DNA of 37,621 nt, taken from contig JBEBCD010000009.1 in the NCBI GenBank assembly GCA_041158045.1, positions 1 through 37,621 on the forward strand, read 5' to 3'. This document shows positions 36,985-37,621 of the stretch, in pieces. A program made the translations under genes and the position numbers. How positions within the stretch are numbered: position 1 is the stretch's first letter; each line of letters opens with the position of its first letter. This DNA comes from CAXRBC01 sp041158045. Lineage in GTDB: Bacteria; Actinomycetota; Acidimicrobiia; Acidimicrobiales; Ilumatobacteraceae. The notes below the pieces were generated by a model. It was given only the letters and a program-made list of their open reading frames with translations. It was not told the DNA's origin and made no database searches.

Positions 36985-37621
36985 ATGACGGGCGAGGACC
37001 TCGTGGCGGAGCGACTCGTCGCGGGCGGCGAGGCGCTCGTGCGACGCGCCGACGGGCGCGTCGCATTCGTCGATGGGGCGCTGCCGGGCGAGCGGGTGCG
37101 CGTCGCGTGGGTGCAGGAGCGCGCCGACTATGCGCGCGGCGTGGTGACCGAGGTGCTCTCGCCGTCGCCGCACCGCGTGGCGCCGCCGTGCCCGTTCGTC
37201 GCCGCGGGGTGCGGCGGCTGCGGATGGCAGCACCTCGCCGAGGCGGCGCAGCGCGAGGCGCGCCGCGCGATCGTGGTCGAGGCCATGGTGCGCACCGGGC
37301 GCTGGCCGGCCGACGAGGCGGAGGCGCTCGTCGTGGCGGGGGATCCGCTGCCGCCCGAGGCGCGGCGCACGACCGTGCGCATGGCGGTCGGCGAGGGCGG
37401 TCGGCTCGGCTTCCGGCGCGCGGGGTCGCGCGAGGTGGTGCCCGTCGACCCGTGCGCGGTGGCGCACCCGCTGCTCGCGGGGCTCGTCGCGACCGCCCGG
37501 GCGCGCGGCGAGGGGGAGGTGACGCTGCGGTGCAGCATCGCGACGGGGGAGCTCGGCGTGTGGGCGCACCCGGCGGAGCGCGCGCCGGGCGCCCGACCCG
37601 CCGCCGGCGCCGCGCCCCCCC
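36985..37621 (+). CDS. RNA (uracil-C5)-methyltransferase, RumA/TrmA type, N-terminal part
   Basis: Gene cut by the window end after about 212 codons. A TRAM RNA-binding domain (about 1-58: GGEALVRRADGRVAFVDGALP and RGVVTEV) is followed by PPCPFVAAGCGGCGWQHL (Cys69, Cys76, Cys79), the cysteine set of RlmD/RumA enzymes that binds a [4Fe-4S] cluster. The SAM domain, with its catalytic Cys, is outside the window, so the target (23S rRNA or tRNA uracil) cannot be assigned. ATG 36985 is set by the TAGGGT box 7 nt upstream. Confidence 0.85.
   Translation, partial: MTGEDLVAERLVAGGEALVRRADGRVAFVDGALPGERVRVAWVQERADYARGVVTEVLSPSPHRVAPPCPFVAAGCGGCGWQHLAEAAQREARRAIVVEAMVRTGRWPADEAEALVVAGDPLPPEARRTTVRMAVGEGGRLGFRRAGSREVVPVDPCAVAHPLLAGLVATARARGEGEVTLRCSIATGELGVWAHPAERAPGARPAAGAAPP

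Overview
The window is 37.6 kb of very GC-rich DNA, packed with genes and almost free of intergenic space. It looks like a chromosomal segment of a high-GC actinobacterium. FbiC (F420 biosynthesis), the conserved string pnp-dapB ... dapA-rnj-ftsK-rimO-pgsA-cinA, and many TAnnnT boxes 6-9 nt before start codons (leaderless-type promoters) all point that way. A deep actinobacterial lineage such as Acidimicrobiia is my guess; the sequence alone does not prove it. I see no tRNA, rRNA, CRISPR array, insertion sequence, phage gene or origin, and no stretch over 300 nt lacks a gene.

Region 1 (2-821): the end of an aspartate dehydrogenase gene, then a TspO-like membrane protein that closes the first sulfur operon.

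Region 2 (336-12357) is the most interesting part: a sulfur-oxidation island of four transcription units fired from two divergent promoter regions. The first region (about 3571-3612) drives a mitochondrial-type sulfide:quinone oxidoreductase, an EthA-like Baeyer-Villiger monooxygenase and TspO leftward, and a TauE/SafE exporter plus a DUF1634-like protein rightward. The second (about 6494-6573) drives two half-size YeeE/YedE transporters and a GntR/UTRA regulator leftward. Rightward it drives a persulfide dioxygenase-rhodanese fusion, an FeS/NrfD fusion and a large molybdopterin enzyme. Both regions contain the identical 11-mer TCCGTACATTT, a candidate operator for the GntR protein. Together the genes make a plausible route from sulfide to persulfide to sulfite to sulfate, with sulfur import and sulfite/sulfate export. 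The electrons would enter the quinone pool.

Region 3 (12330-16129, minus strand): ribE (riboflavin synthase), a chorismate mutase/HPPD-like fusion, and fbiC. FO synthase joins tyrosine to a riboflavin-pathway intermediate, so the neighbours touch both precursor branches. The fusion protein appears to have lost key catalytic residues in both halves.

Region 4 (16182-20021): rpsO, pnp with a long Arg-Asp repeat tail, and dapB.

Region 5 (20021-28336) is an accessory block between dapB and dapA: a small-molecule phosphotransferase, thiol peroxidase, a VTT/DedA-like protein, an acyl-CoA ligase, a polar-amino-acid-type ABC transporter, and a TetR regulator coupled to a diiron protein with two E-X28-DEARH motifs.

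Region 6 (28398-37621): dapA, an RNase J whose usual C-terminal domain is replaced by a Gly/Arg tail, ftsK, rimO, pgsA, cinA, rpe on the opposite strand, and the start of an RNA uracil-methyltransferase gene cut by the window end.

All family calls come from reading translated sequence and recalled family motifs; no database search was possible.
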